A stretch of DNA of 20,961 bases from the NCBI GenBank assembly GCA_009694925.1, contig SIBX01000009.1:1-20961 (forward strand), written 5' to 3'. A program made the translations under genes and the position numbers. The stretch is from Minisyncoccota bacterium. Lineage in GTDB: Bacteria; Patescibacteriota; Minisyncoccia; UBA6257; 1-14-0-10-40-38. This document shows, piece by piece, positions 15,103-20,786 of this stretch. Under the pieces are notes generated by a model. The model saw only the letters and a program-made list of their open reading frames with translations, was not told where the DNA came from and did no database searches. How positions within the stretch are numbered: position 1 is the first letter of the stretch; the number at the start of each line of letters is the position of its first letter.

Positions 15103-15276
15103 CTAAAAATTTTGTCTAATATAATCTCTATCGGCTTTATGAACTTCAACGGTTCCTTTAAGATTTCTCTTCTGTTTTGTGCTCTTTTTGGCCTTAAAAT
15201 GCCCCTGTCTCATAGGTCTCCTCAATAATTTTCCTGTTCCTGTTATTTTTATCCTGTCTCTAAAGGCGTGCTTCAT
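15103..15276 (-). CDS. rpmI: 50S ribosomal protein L35 (short, divergent N-terminus)
   Basis: A 57-residue basic protein, found by translating the gap between infC and rplT. It starts MKHAFRDR and continues with KITGTGKLLRRPM, the L35 signature (K-(I/V)-TG-x-GK), then GHFKAKKSTKQKRNLKG, the lysine-rich core of L35. Between infC and rplT this identity is expected. The N-terminus is shorter than the usual MPKxKTxxxxxKRF; sequence upstream (NGKTSKNT) continues in frame and looks L35-like but has no accepted start codon, so a non-standard start or an N-terminal shift cannot be excluded. No Shine-Dalgarno is visible. It is separated from infC by 190 bases of AT-rich repeat. Confidence 0.86.
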   Translation of the reverse strand: MKHAFRDRIKITGTGKLLRRPMRQGHFKAKKSTKQKRNLKGTVEVHKADRDYIRQNF

Positions 15277-15347
15277 AGTGTTTTTTGATGTTTTTCCATT
15301 TTAACCGAATAATTTTAAAATGTCCATAGATACCCAATTATCAACAT

Positions 15348-15453
15348 AAATCAAAGATTAAATATCAAAAATCAAAATGACAATATAAAATGCAAAATTA
15401 AAAACATTTTTAAATTTTAATCTGCAATTTTAATCTTTAATATTTGATTTTTA
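15348..15453. repeat. AT-rich imperfect inverted repeat between infC and rpmI
   Basis: The left half (AAATCAAAGATTAAATATC onward) is imperfectly complementary to the right half (ending TTAATCTTTAATATTTGATT). About 105 bases in all, almost only A and T, with short repeated ATCAAA/TTGAT words. It could be a dispersed MITE-like element or mRNA structure in the operon leader of rpmI. Not resolved. Confidence 0.45.
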
Positions 15454-15466
15454 CATTATCCAAAAG

Positions 15467-16003
15467 CTATTTCTTAGCGATAATCGCGTTAATTCCATAT
15501 CCTCCAAACTTCGGTGGCGACACAATTCTAAACTCTAAACCAATCATTTTAAGGAATTCTTCCATCTTCATCTTGGCCCAATCCTTATTGGCCTTTTCTC
15601 TGCCCTTCAAGGTTAAAACTATGGAAATTGGATGTCCGGCTTCCATAAATTTCTCTAACTGTTTCACTTTTATTTCCAAATCATTTTTTGCGGCTTTGAC
15701 GCTGATCTGGATCTGTTTCATCTCATTTCCTTTCTGAGTAATTTTAGCCTTCTTGGCCCTTTTATCTTCTTCATATCTAAACTTATCAAAGCTCATTATC
15801 TTGGCGACTGGCGGCTGGGCGTTAGGGGATATCTCAATTAAATCCAATCCATTTTCTTTGGCAATTCTCAAAGCCTCTTCTTTTGAAATAACTCCAAGGT
15901 TTTCGCCTTGTGCTCCAATAACCCTAAGCTCCAAAGCCGTTATCCTTTCATTTATTTTATGAGTCTCTCTCGGTTGTGGTCGGTTATTATATTTATTAAA
16001 CAT
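15467..16003 (-). CDS. infC: Translation initiation factor IF-3
   Basis: A 178-residue initiation factor that binds the 30S subunit, monitors codon-anticodon pairing at the P site and prevents 50S joining. The N-terminal domain has the NERITALELRVIGAQGENLG start and KEEALRIAKENGLDLIEISP (about 41-60), then PPVAKIMSFDKFRYE. The C-terminal domain has KQIQISVKAAKNDLEIKVKQ, GHPISIVLTLKGREK and the tail. Family length is 170-180. It uses ATG (many bacteria use AUU) and no Shine-Dalgarno is visible in the short leader. First gene of infC-rpmI-rplT, with its own promoter at 16031-16059 just below the terminator of gene C. Confidence 0.96.
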   Translation of the reverse strand: MFNKYNNRPQPRETHKINERITALELRVIGAQGENLGVISKEEALRIAKENGLDLIEISPNAQPPVAKIMSFDKFRYEEDKRAKKAKITQKGNEMKQIQISVKAAKNDLEIKVKQLEKFMEAGHPISIVLTLKGREKANKDWAKMKMEEFLKMIGLEFRIVSPPKFGGYGINAIIAKK

Positions 16004-16030
16004 GCGTTATTTAAAGAATCAGTTAATGCT

Positions 16031-16059
16031 ATTGTAGTAAGTTATATTGATTTTGTAAA
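16031..16059 (-). promoter_or_regulatory. Promoter of infC operon
   Basis: On the minus strand TTTACA, 17 bases, TACAAT. Expected transcription start near 16024, giving a leader of about 20 bases before the infC ATG. Confidence 0.6.
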
Positions 16060-16066
16060 ATATAAC

Positions 16067-16098
16067 GACCTCGACACGCCTTTGGCAGCATCGAGGTC
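16067..16098 (-). terminator. Hairpin terminator of gene C
   Basis: On the minus strand GACCTCGA pairs with TCGAGGTC (8 bp); the inner GCC-AAA-GGC adds a short stem. Followed by GTTATATTTT, a weak T-rich tail. Lies between gene C and the infC promoter. Confidence 0.65.
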
Positions 16099-16107
16099 TC
16101 TAGTCAT

Positions 16108-16272
16108 CTATCCTTCTTTCGGTGTCTCTATCCTTGTGATCAGGAAAACACCGCATTGTGCGCAACTCCTTGCATGCTCCGCGAAGTCTTCTGTAACTGC
16201 CTCATCAACTCGATCCCCGTCGATCAAGGTCCGAAACATTTCGCAGTTCAAATCCCTCTCCTTTGTCGCCAT
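16108..16272 (-). CDS. Gene C: mini zf-HC2-type zinc-finger protein
   Basis: A 54-residue soluble protein (47 if the TTG at 16251 is used). Numbering from that TTG, it has Cys3, His26, Cys30 and Cys33 (NCEMFRTLID, later EHARSCAQCGVFL), the zinc-ligand pattern C-x22-H-x3-C-x2-C of the zf-HC2 domain found at the N-terminus of many zinc-binding anti-sigma factors. Spacing is identical to gene A. Unlike anti-sigma factors there is no membrane or sigma-binding extension, only a 14-residue tail. Its GC content and codon use differ from infC next door. Leader: -10 box TAAGAT, then GTACCTATGG; a Shine-Dalgarno AAAGGAG lies 6 bases before the TTG. The ATG at 16272 is in frame and gives MATKERD as a leader segment; which start is used is unclear. 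Zinc binding and regulation are inferred. Confidence 0.68.
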   Translation of the reverse strand: MATKERDLNCEMFRTLIDGDRVDEAVTEDFAEHARSCAQCGVFLITRIETPKEG

Positions 16273-16286
16273 AGGTACTAGAAGAA

Positions 16287-16314
16287 ATCTTAATATTTTT
16301 ACATATTTTGTCAA
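16287..16314 (-). promoter_or_regulatory. Promoter of gene C
   Basis: Minus strand TTGACA, 16 bases, TAAGAT. Surrounding sequence (TTTTATTTGACAAAATA ... TAAGATTT) is nearly the same as that upstream of gene B, suggesting cassette duplication. Confidence 0.6.
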
Positions 16315-16328
16315 ATAAAATTTAAAAC

Positions 16329-16369
16329 AAAAAAAGATCTACGCTCCACATTATTGTGAATTGTAGATC
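16329..16369 (-). terminator. Terminator of gene B
   Basis: Minus strand GATCTAC pairs with GTAGATC, a 4x4 internal loop, CACA pairs with TGTG around an ATAA loop, then seven T's. Same architecture as the gene A terminator. Confidence 0.82.
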
Positions 16370-16389
16370 CCTTAGGTTCAGGCAACACC

Positions 16390-16581
16390 TCAGGCTTCCC
16401 TTATGTTATGCATGAATGCGCGACAGTCTTCGCATTTTTCGGCATGTAGCCCAAGCCTTCTCGAGCTAGACATCTTCGAATTTCGAATATTGGACAATAA
16501 TGTCGCCGTTATTGTTGATTGATATCTCGATATGAATCCCCTGAACATCACACAAAATGTGCTCCTGCGTTTTGTAGCCAT
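16390..16581 (-). CDS. Gene B: small GC-rich Cys protein, possibly frameshifted
   Basis: The continuous frame gives 63 residues, MATKRRSTFCVMFRG at the start and LHAEKCEDCRAFMHN near the end. The C-terminal HAxxCxxC-x-x-F motif matches genes A and C, and CVMFR matches CEMFR of gene C, but the Cys-to-His distance is 36 instead of 23, and the middle looks atypical. A second frame (TTG at 16555 to TAG at 16466, 29 residues) has a Shine-Dalgarno-like AGGAG and a more regular codon pattern; it contains IHIEIS, close to VEIEIS of gene D. It overlaps the ATG at 16473 that would open the zinc-knuckle part. So B may be intact in the long frame, a coupled pair, or a frameshifted gene. A good AAGGAG lies 8 bases before the ATG at 16581. 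Function unknown. Confidence 0.5.
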   Translation of the reverse strand: MATKRRSTFCVMFRGFISRYQSTITATLLSNIRNSKMSSSRRLGLHAEKCEDCRAFMHNIREA

Positions 16582-16656
16582 CAATCTAACTCCTTCTGGT
16601 GCGACACATTCCCCATTCTCGGCCGTAGTTGAATCCGAATCGCTTGTGCTAAATAA

Positions 16657-16685
16657 ATCTTATTATTTCCCATGTATTTTATCAA
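16657..16685 (-). promoter_or_regulatory. Promoter of gene B
   Basis: Minus strand TTGATA, 17 bases, TAAGAT, preceded by TTTTTTTATT from the gene A terminator. The block closely resembles the gene C promoter. The leader from here to the ATG is about 70 bases. Confidence 0.6.
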
Positions 16686-16687
16686 AT

Positions 16688-16740
16688 AAAAAAACAACCC
16701 ACGCTCCCACCTTGTGCGGCAGAATCGTGAGTCATTGGGT
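16688..16740 (-). terminator. Terminator of gene A
   Basis: Minus strand ACCCA pairs with TGGGT, then a 4x4 internal loop (ATGA opposite AGCG), CTCAC pairs with GTGGG, and the tail is TTGTTTTTTT. Outer stem, 4x4 internal loop and inner stem are the same layout as the gene B terminator. Confidence 0.72.
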
Positions 16741-16759
16741 CGGGCCTGGGAGGTTGGAG

Positions 16760-16948
16760 TCAGTTCGACGAAATCGGGGCTGTCGGGCCTTCGATGTCGC
16801 GAACGAAATCTCTGGTGACAGCCATCTTCCGTTCCATGAGGTAGACCATGCACCCTTCACATTCAGCGGCATGATTCCGAGCTTCTGAGTCCAGCACCGA
16901 TTCCTCAGTAGAAGCACTGAGGGCTGCCTTAAATTGATCGCAATTCAT
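16760..16948 (-). CDS. Gene A: mini zf-HC2-type zinc-finger protein divergent from tmRNA
   Basis: A 62-residue soluble protein. It reads MNCDQFKAAL at the start and HAAECEGCMVYLMERK after a short acidic helix; ligands Cys3, His26, Cys30 and Cys33 fit zf-HC2, with spacing identical to gene C. A 25-residue tail (AVTRDFVRDIEG, then PTAPISSN) shows no membrane segment. The ATG at 16948 has AAGGGAG 6 bases upstream; an in-frame ATG at 16969 would add MNTREIR. Strongly GC-rich (39 of 60 at 16741-16800) in an AT-rich neighbourhood. Its promoter is shared on one palindrome with the ssrA promoter. It has its own terminator. A sigma-factor or transcriptional role is suggested by the domain type, but no partner sigma gene is nearby. 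Function unknown. Confidence 0.7.
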   Translation of the reverse strand: MNCDQFKAALSASTEESVLDSEARNHAAECEGCMVYLMERKMAVTRDFVRDIEGPTAPISSN

Positions 16949-16982
16949 TCGAATCTCCCTTGTGTTCATGGGTACTGTCATC

Positions 16983-17011
16983 ATAATAGCATCTCCACCT
17001 TGACTTGTCAA
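16983..17011 (-). promoter_or_regulatory. Consensus sigma70 promoter of gene A
   Basis: Minus strand TTGACA (perfect -35), 17 bases, TATTAT. Start expected near 16976, so the leader begins GTACCC and the ATG of the mRNA is 6 bases further. The strongest promoter match in the window. Confidence 0.78.
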
Positions 17012-17033
17012 ATATAGATGGTTCTGATATAGT
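17005..17033 (+). promoter_or_regulatory. Promoter of tmRNA (ssrA)
   Basis: TTGTCA at 17005-17010, 17 bases, TATAGT at 17028-17033. The mature 5' end at 17042 lies 9 bases after the -10 box. Its -35 overlaps the gene A -35 on the palindrome TTGACTTGTCAA. Confidence 0.72.
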
Positions 17034-17041
17034 ACAGCTAC

Positions 17042-17391
17042 GGGAATGACAGGCTTTGGCTTTAATTAGATAATTTCCGTTGCAAGCCGAGTTTCGCCAG
17101 AATACTCGTAAATCAATTCAGGCAAACAATTACTGCCAACAATTCAGTTAGCAGAATGCCAGCTTTCGCTTTAGCTTAACCTGGTGTCATCGGACCTCGA
17201 TTCTCCATAGGGGATTCTCCGGTGTTATAAATAGAGATCGTCCCGACGAATTTTCCTGAAAGTTTTCGAATCGGGACTAAAAATTAAAATTTTCTAATCG
17301 TTTTAGCTTCGCAAGAAGCCGACTACTAAGCTTGTAGACGCGGAAATAATTTAACTTTTGCACGCGGGTTCAACTCCCGCCATTTCCACCA
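17042..17391 (+). ncRNA. ssrA: tmRNA (trans-translation RNA)
   Basis: A 350-base RNA that rescues stalled ribosomes. The 3' end is a tRNA half: GCGGG-TTCAACT-CCCGC T-arm (17364-17380), then CATTTCC-ACCA. The 5' GGGAATG (17042-17048) pairs with CATTTCC (one G-T wobble), defining the ends. The tag frame is most likely 17135-17179: GCC AAC AAT ... GCT TTA GCT TAA, peptide ANNSVSRMPAFALA, which has the usual AN start and ALA end. An upstream near-copy of the resume region, GCAAACAATTACTGCC, gives a second ANN-like frame that stops early. The strand between has pseudoknot-type pairing. It is convergent with smpB, its protein partner, across a shared terminator. Confidence 0.93.
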
Positions 17392-17435
17392 GATACAAAA
17401 AAGACCATCCATTTCGGGTGGTCTTTTTTGTATCT
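17391..17435. terminator. Bidirectional terminator between ssrA and smpB
   Basis: Two 20-base arms, AGATACAAAAAAGACCATCC and its near-complement (one wobble), with an ATTTC loop. The A6/T6 runs give both directions a U-tract. It serves tmRNA on the plus strand and smpB on the minus strand (stop at 17441). Confidence 0.9.
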
Positions 17436-17440
17436 CTCCT

Positions 17441-17893
17441 TCATCCAACCACTCTCTTAATTTCCCTTCTCATATCTTTTTCCTTCAAGTATTCTCTTTT
17501 ATCTCCTTTCTTTTTATTTTTCACCAACGCAATCTCAATTTTCACCAAATTATTTTTCAAAAAAACCTTTAAAGGAATAATTTTCATTCCTTTATTAAAA
17601 TTCCCCAACAAATAATCTATTTCTTTTTTATTCAACAATAATCTCCTCGCTCGCTTACTATTATAATCACTCGGGGAATTATTATTCTGATACGGATGTA
17701 TATCGGAATTTATCAAAAACATTTCGCTTTGACCTAGGCCAGCTCCCTCGGGCACGCAAGACGCGCCAGAGACAGCAAAACTGCCCTTCCTAGCGGACTT
17801 AACCTCAAAACCCTTAAGCTCAATCCCTGCCACAAACTTCTCAAGGATTTCATATTCCATACCAGCTTTCTTATTTTCCGATAAAATGTCCAT
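17441..17893 (-). CDS. smpB: SsrA-binding protein SmpB
   Basis: A 150-residue OB-fold protein that binds the tRNA-like part of tmRNA and carries it to stalled ribosomes. The N-terminus ENKKAGMEYEILEKFVAGIE (about 5-24) and LKGFEVKSARKGSF are family signatures; then INSDIHPYQ, KRARRLLLNKKEIDYL (about 83-98), MKIIPLKVFLKN, VKIEIALVKNKKKGDKREYL and a basic C-terminal tail that reaches the decoding centre. The ATG at 17893 fits the family start; the GTG at 17914 would add seven residues (VIIKKNK) and is less likely. An insertion SCVPEGAGLGQSE in the loop before the LINSDIH strand is longer than usual. It is convergent with ssrA, so the two partners of trans-translation are neighbours. Confidence 0.95.
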   Translation of the reverse strand: MDILSENKKAGMEYEILEKFVAGIELKGFEVKSARKGSFAVSGASCVPEGAGLGQSEMFLINSDIHPYQNNNSPSDYNSKRARRLLLNKKEIDYLLGNFNKGMKIIPLKVFLKNNLVKIEIALVKNKKKGDKREYLKEKDMRREIKRVVG

Positions 17894-17923
17894 TTTATTT
17901 TTTTTAATTATCACCCCTCTAGA

Positions 17924-17971
17924 ATAGAGACTCTCTATTTAATTGATCATTTCTAATAATAATCAATTAAA
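17924..17971. promoter_or_regulatory. Two palindromes between smpB and Cys-rich gene
   Basis: ATAGAGA-C-TCTCTAT at 17924-17938 and TTTAATTGAT paired with ATCAATTAAA at 17938-17971. Lying in the divergent region between smpB and the secreted protein gene, they could be operators or transcript structures. No T-tract supports a terminator. Confidence 0.35.
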
Positions 17972-18013
17972 TTATATTTGAGAAATAAGGCAAACATCGG
18001 TTATTGATTATCA

Positions 18014-18042
18014 TTGCCGTATTATATTTAGGGGAGTATAAT
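18014..18042 (+). promoter_or_regulatory. Promoter of secreted Cys-rich gene
   Basis: TTGCCG, 17 bases, perfect TATAAT. The ATG is 30 bases further at 18072. Confidence 0.6.
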
Positions 18043-18071
18043 ATAGCTATAAAAATCTTTATAAAAATATT

Positions 18072-18707
18072 ATGAATATTAATAAAAAAAATATACGGCT
18101 GGCATCAATTTTTGTTTTTATTTTAGGCTTGGGTGTTTGGGTGATTATTGCCTCAAATAATAGCTCAATAAATTTAGAGAAATCAGCTGAAGCTAGTAGC
18201 TTGGGTGGATTTACAAAAAATTTAGGTGATAATTGTGATAAAAGCGGTGATCGAATATGTGCTAGGAGTAGGAGTTTTAGTACTATCGATGTTTATGGTG
18301 GTGCAATCACTGTCCCATATCTTTGCTATTGGAATAATGGTAAATGCGAGGAAAAGGGTAAAAAGCTGGCAGAGGAGCGCAACTCAAATGTTTGCAAAAA
18401 AAAATTAGCACAAGCAGCGAAAGACAAAAAATTAGACTCTCTTTGTGTTCAATTTGCGGTAGTAGGATCTAAGCCAAATAATTTTGAATGTGATTTTGTT
18501 AAAATGTGCCCAGATCCATCTAAGGATACGAAAGTAACTTGCGATTTATCTGGATTTTCGCCATATCTTTGTTCTTATAAAGTTTATCCTAATGATGCCT
18601 GTAAAGTTGCTTGTGCAAAAGTTGGATATGGATTCAATCTTCCTGGTGGACCAGCAGATTCTGGAACAAAAACTCCAACTACTGGAGCTGGAGGTGGTGG
18701 ATTTTAA
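18072..18707 (+). CDS. Secreted Cys-rich protein of unknown function
   Basis: A 211-residue protein with no family recognised. Residues about 9-27 are a hydrophobic segment after lysines (signal peptide or N-terminal anchor), then a variable stretch. Twelve cysteines are spread over residues about 55-180 (DNC, RIC, LCYW, GKC, VCKK, SLC, FEC, KMC, VTC, LCS, DAC, ACAK), all after the membrane segment, so an exported disulfide-rich fold is likely. The tail PGGPADSGTKTPTTG ends in GAGGGGF, a Gly-rich end that resembles pilin-like or sortase-independent anchors of CPR surface proteins (inference). Its own promoter and a terminator at 18730 make it a single-gene unit between smpB and argS. Alternative: component of an envelope system. 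Confidence 0.7.
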   Translation: MNINKKNIRLASIFVFILGLGVWVIIASNNSSINLEKSAEASSLGGFTKNLGDNCDKSGDRICARSRSFSTIDVYGGAITVPYLCYWNNGKCEEKGKKLAEERNSNVCKKKLAQAAKDKKLDSLCVQFAVVGSKPNNFECDFVKMCPDPSKDTKVTCDLSGFSPYLCSYKVYPNDACKVACAKVGYGFNLPGGPADSGTKTPTTGAGGGGF

Positions 18708-18729
18708 TCCCTTAACTAATTTAAATAAA

Positions 18730-18756
18730 AAAGTCCTTGATTTTTTCGAGGATTTT
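18730..18756 (+). terminator. Terminator of Cys-rich gene
   Basis: Stem AAAGTCCTTGA paired with TCGAGGATTTT (two wobbles), TTTTT loop, T-rich tail. Confidence 0.72.
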
Positions 18757-18801
18757 CTTATTTTCGGATAAAACTTCCATATTTATATAATATACAAACT
18801 T

Positions 18802-18860
18802 TACCCTAAACCCTAGTACCCGTCTTGCCGACGAGGCAGAGCTATTGGCTATACCCTATA
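18802..18860. repeat. Intergenic repeat of CCCTAAACCCTA type
   Basis: CCCTAAACCCTAGTACCCG, then TTGCC-gacga-GGCAG, then GCTATTGGCTATACCC. It shares AAACCCTA and TTGGCTA words with the element at 11951. Probably a dispersed repeat. Confidence 0.45.
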
Positions 18861-18910
18861 AATTAGTTTAATATTTCTTATATACTTGGAATTTATATTT
18901 ATACGAAGAA

Positions 18911-20602
18911 ATGTTAAAAGATTCGTTAAAAGAAAGAATAGCCAGTAAATTTAAAGAAGATAATTTTGATATCTTAACCCCCCCAGATGAAAAACTAGGG
19001 GATTATTCGATAAACCTCGCTTTTATTCTGGCTAAAAAGAATAAAACCGCCCCAATGAAACTTGGCGAAGAAATTGTAAAAACTCTTTCAACGGATAAAG
19101 AAATTTCAAAAAGATTTTCTTCTGTTACCCTCGTCGCTCCAGGCTTCATTAATTTTTTTATTAAAAAAGAATTTCTCCAAGAAGAATTGAAGGGTATTTA
19201 TAAAGACAGAGATTCCTATGGCAGATCCAAAATCGGAAGAGGGGAAACCGTCATCGTGGAATATTGCGGAACCAATATCGCCAAGCCTATGCATGTTGGC
19301 CATTTGCGCTCAACCATCATCGGCGACGGACTCGCTAATGTTTACAAAACTTTGGGCTATAACGTTATTCGCTGGAACTACATTGGCGATTGGGGCACTC
19401 AATTCGGCAAACTCATTGCCGCCTATAAAATCTGGGGAGATAAAGACATTCTTAAAAAAGATCCGATGGGTACCATGTTGGATTTATATGTTAAATTCCA
19501 CCAAGAATTAAAACTTAGCCCAGAACTAGAATCCAAAGGCCAAGAGGAATTTAGAAAACTAGAAAACGGAGATCCTGAAAATAGAAAACTCTGGGAAATG
19601 TTCAGGGATTATTCTATGGCTGATACTGATAAGATGTTGGAAATCTTAGGAGTGTCTTTTGATGTGGTTAAAGGTGAAAGCGCCTATGAAAAAGTTTTAA
19701 GCAAAACTATTAATTCGATTGAAAACGCCGGAATCTTAAAAGAATCAGAAGGAGCCCAGATTATTGAACTAGAAAACTTGCCACCAGCTCTGATTAGAAA
19801 ATCCGACGGAGCAACTTTATACATTACCCGCGACATCGCCAGTTTAAGAGATCGTATTAAAAGCTATAAACCATCAAAGATTTTGTATGTTGTTGCCAAT
19901 CAGCAGACTCTGCACTTCGAACAATTATTCGCCGTTGCCAAACTCTTAGGATTAGATCAATCAGAATTAATTCACGTTAAATTTGGAATGGTTCTAGGCG
20001 AAGATGGTAAAAAACTTGCCACTCGTGAAGGAAAAATTATCGAACTTCAGGAATTATCTGACAAAATTATCGATTTAGCCAAAGAAAGAGTTAAAGAAAA
20101 GAATTCATCGCTAGGGGACAAAGAAATTAGCGTCATCGGGAAAACAGTTGGTATCGGCGCCTTGAAATACAACGACCTCAAACAGCACCCATATTCCGAT
20201 ATCGTTTTTAATTGGGATGCTATGCTGGATTTCTCGGGCAATAGCGCCGCCTATCTTCAATACACCTATGTCCGCCTCCTCAATATTCTTATGAAAGTAA
20301 AAGATAAGAAAAAAGGAGATTCCTCACTTCTCAACTCTCTAGAAGAGGAAAGAATTATGAAAAGAATTTTACTTTTCCCAGAATCAATTAAAAAATGTGC
20401 AGATTTAAATTCTTTGAATAGTTTGGCCCTCTATCTATATGAATTAGCCAACGATGCCAATAGATTCTATGAATCAACCCGCATTATAGAAGACAAGGAT
20501 ATTAACCTTAGAAATGCTAGATTGATGATGATTGATACGGTTTGTGGGGTTCTCAAAAATGGACTAAAAATTTTAGGAATTAATGTCTTAAATAGAATAT
20601 AA
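18911..20602 (+). CDS. argS: Arginyl-tRNA synthetase
   Basis: A 563-residue class I synthetase that charges tRNA-Arg. The N-terminal Add1 domain covers about 1-85; the HIGH-type motif is HVGH at 128-131 in KPMHVGHLRSTIIGDG; WNYIGDWGTQFGKLIA follows. The KMSKS loop is replaced by KKLATREG at 367-374, as in most ArgS. The C-terminal DALR anticodon-binding domain shows AAYLQYTYVRL and ANDANRFYES. Family length is 550-590. The ATG at 18911 is preceded by TATACT at 18881 and no strong Shine-Dalgarno. A hairpin terminator overlaps the stop codon. Confidence 0.97.
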   Translation: MLKDSLKERIASKFKEDNFDILTPPDEKLGDYSINLAFILAKKNKTAPMKLGEEIVKTLSTDKEISKRFSSVTLVAPGFINFFIKKEFLQEELKGIYKDRDSYGRSKIGRGETVIVEYCGTNIAKPMHVGHLRSTIIGDGLANVYKTLGYNVIRWNYIGDWGTQFGKLIAAYKIWGDKDILKKDPMGTMLDLYVKFHQELKLSPELESKGQEEFRKLENGDPENRKLWEMFRDYSMADTDKMLEILGVSFDVVKGESAYEKVLSKTINSIENAGILKESEGAQIIELENLPPALIRKSDGATLYITRDIASLRDRIKSYKPSKILYVVANQQTLHFEQLFAVAKLLGLDQSELIHVKFGMVLGEDGKKLATREGKIIELQELSDKIIDLAKERVKEKNSSLGDKEISVIGKTVGIGALKYNDLKQHPYSDIVFNWDAMLDFSGNSAAYLQYTYVRLLNILMKVKDKKKGDSSLLNSLEEERIMKRILLFPESIKKCADLNSLNSLALYLYELANDANRFYESTRIIEDKDINLRNARLMMIDTVCGVLKNGLKILGINVLNRI

Positions 20603-20624
20603 ATCCTTTAAAATAAGGATTTAT
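20599..20624 (+). terminator. Hairpin terminator of argS
   Basis: ATAAATCCTT, loop TAAAAT, AAGGATTTAT (10 bp), overlapping the argS stop. The T-tract is poor, so strength is moderate. Confidence 0.6.
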
Positions 20625-20635
20625 ACCTCAAGCTA

Positions 20636-20673
20636 TCAACCCTGTTAGAAGTTTTCACTTCTAACAGGGTTGA
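20636..20673. repeat. 17-bp perfect hairpin (dispersed palindrome or strong terminator)
   Basis: TCAACCCTGTTAGAAGT, loop TTTC, then its exact complement. No T-tract follows, so it may be a dispersed palindrome rather than a terminator; the -35 box of the gene E promoter overlaps its right arm. Confidence 0.75.
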
Positions 20674-20698
20674 CGAATAGATTTATTTCTGCTATGAT
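20670..20698 (+). promoter_or_regulatory. Promoter of gene E
   Basis: TTGACG, 17 bases, TATGAT. Expected start near 20705, giving a leader of about 185 bases before the ATG at 20891. Confidence 0.5.
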
Positions 20699-20757
20699 TG
20701 ATTTAGTACATTGAGAATCAAAGACGAGGTAGTCATAGCCAAAAGACTTGATATTCT

Positions 20758-20786
20758 GTCATCCCCGTCTCCGAATGGGAATCCAG
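20758..20786. repeat. Degenerate third copy of the ATTCCC/GGGAAT palindrome
   Basis: GTCATCCCCGTC, then TCCGAATGGGAATCCAG: same flanks as the elements at 10506 and 10680 but a changed centre. It lies in the leader of gene E. Confidence 0.6.

Noticed and set aside
16581..16853. 90-codon minus frame overlapping genes A and B
   Set aside because: Frame crosses the gene A terminator and gene B promoter; composition (R, H, P) looks like out-of-frame GC-rich DNA.
16532..16888. 118-codon plus-strand frame through genes B and A
   Set aside because: Runs opposite to the cassette signals and over two terminators and promoters; no recognisable protein.
17122..17151. GCA-AAC-AAT as the tmRNA resume site (ANNYCQQFS)
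   Set aside because: Stops after nine codons at TAG without the ALA-type end; the frame starting at 17135 fits the normal tag better.
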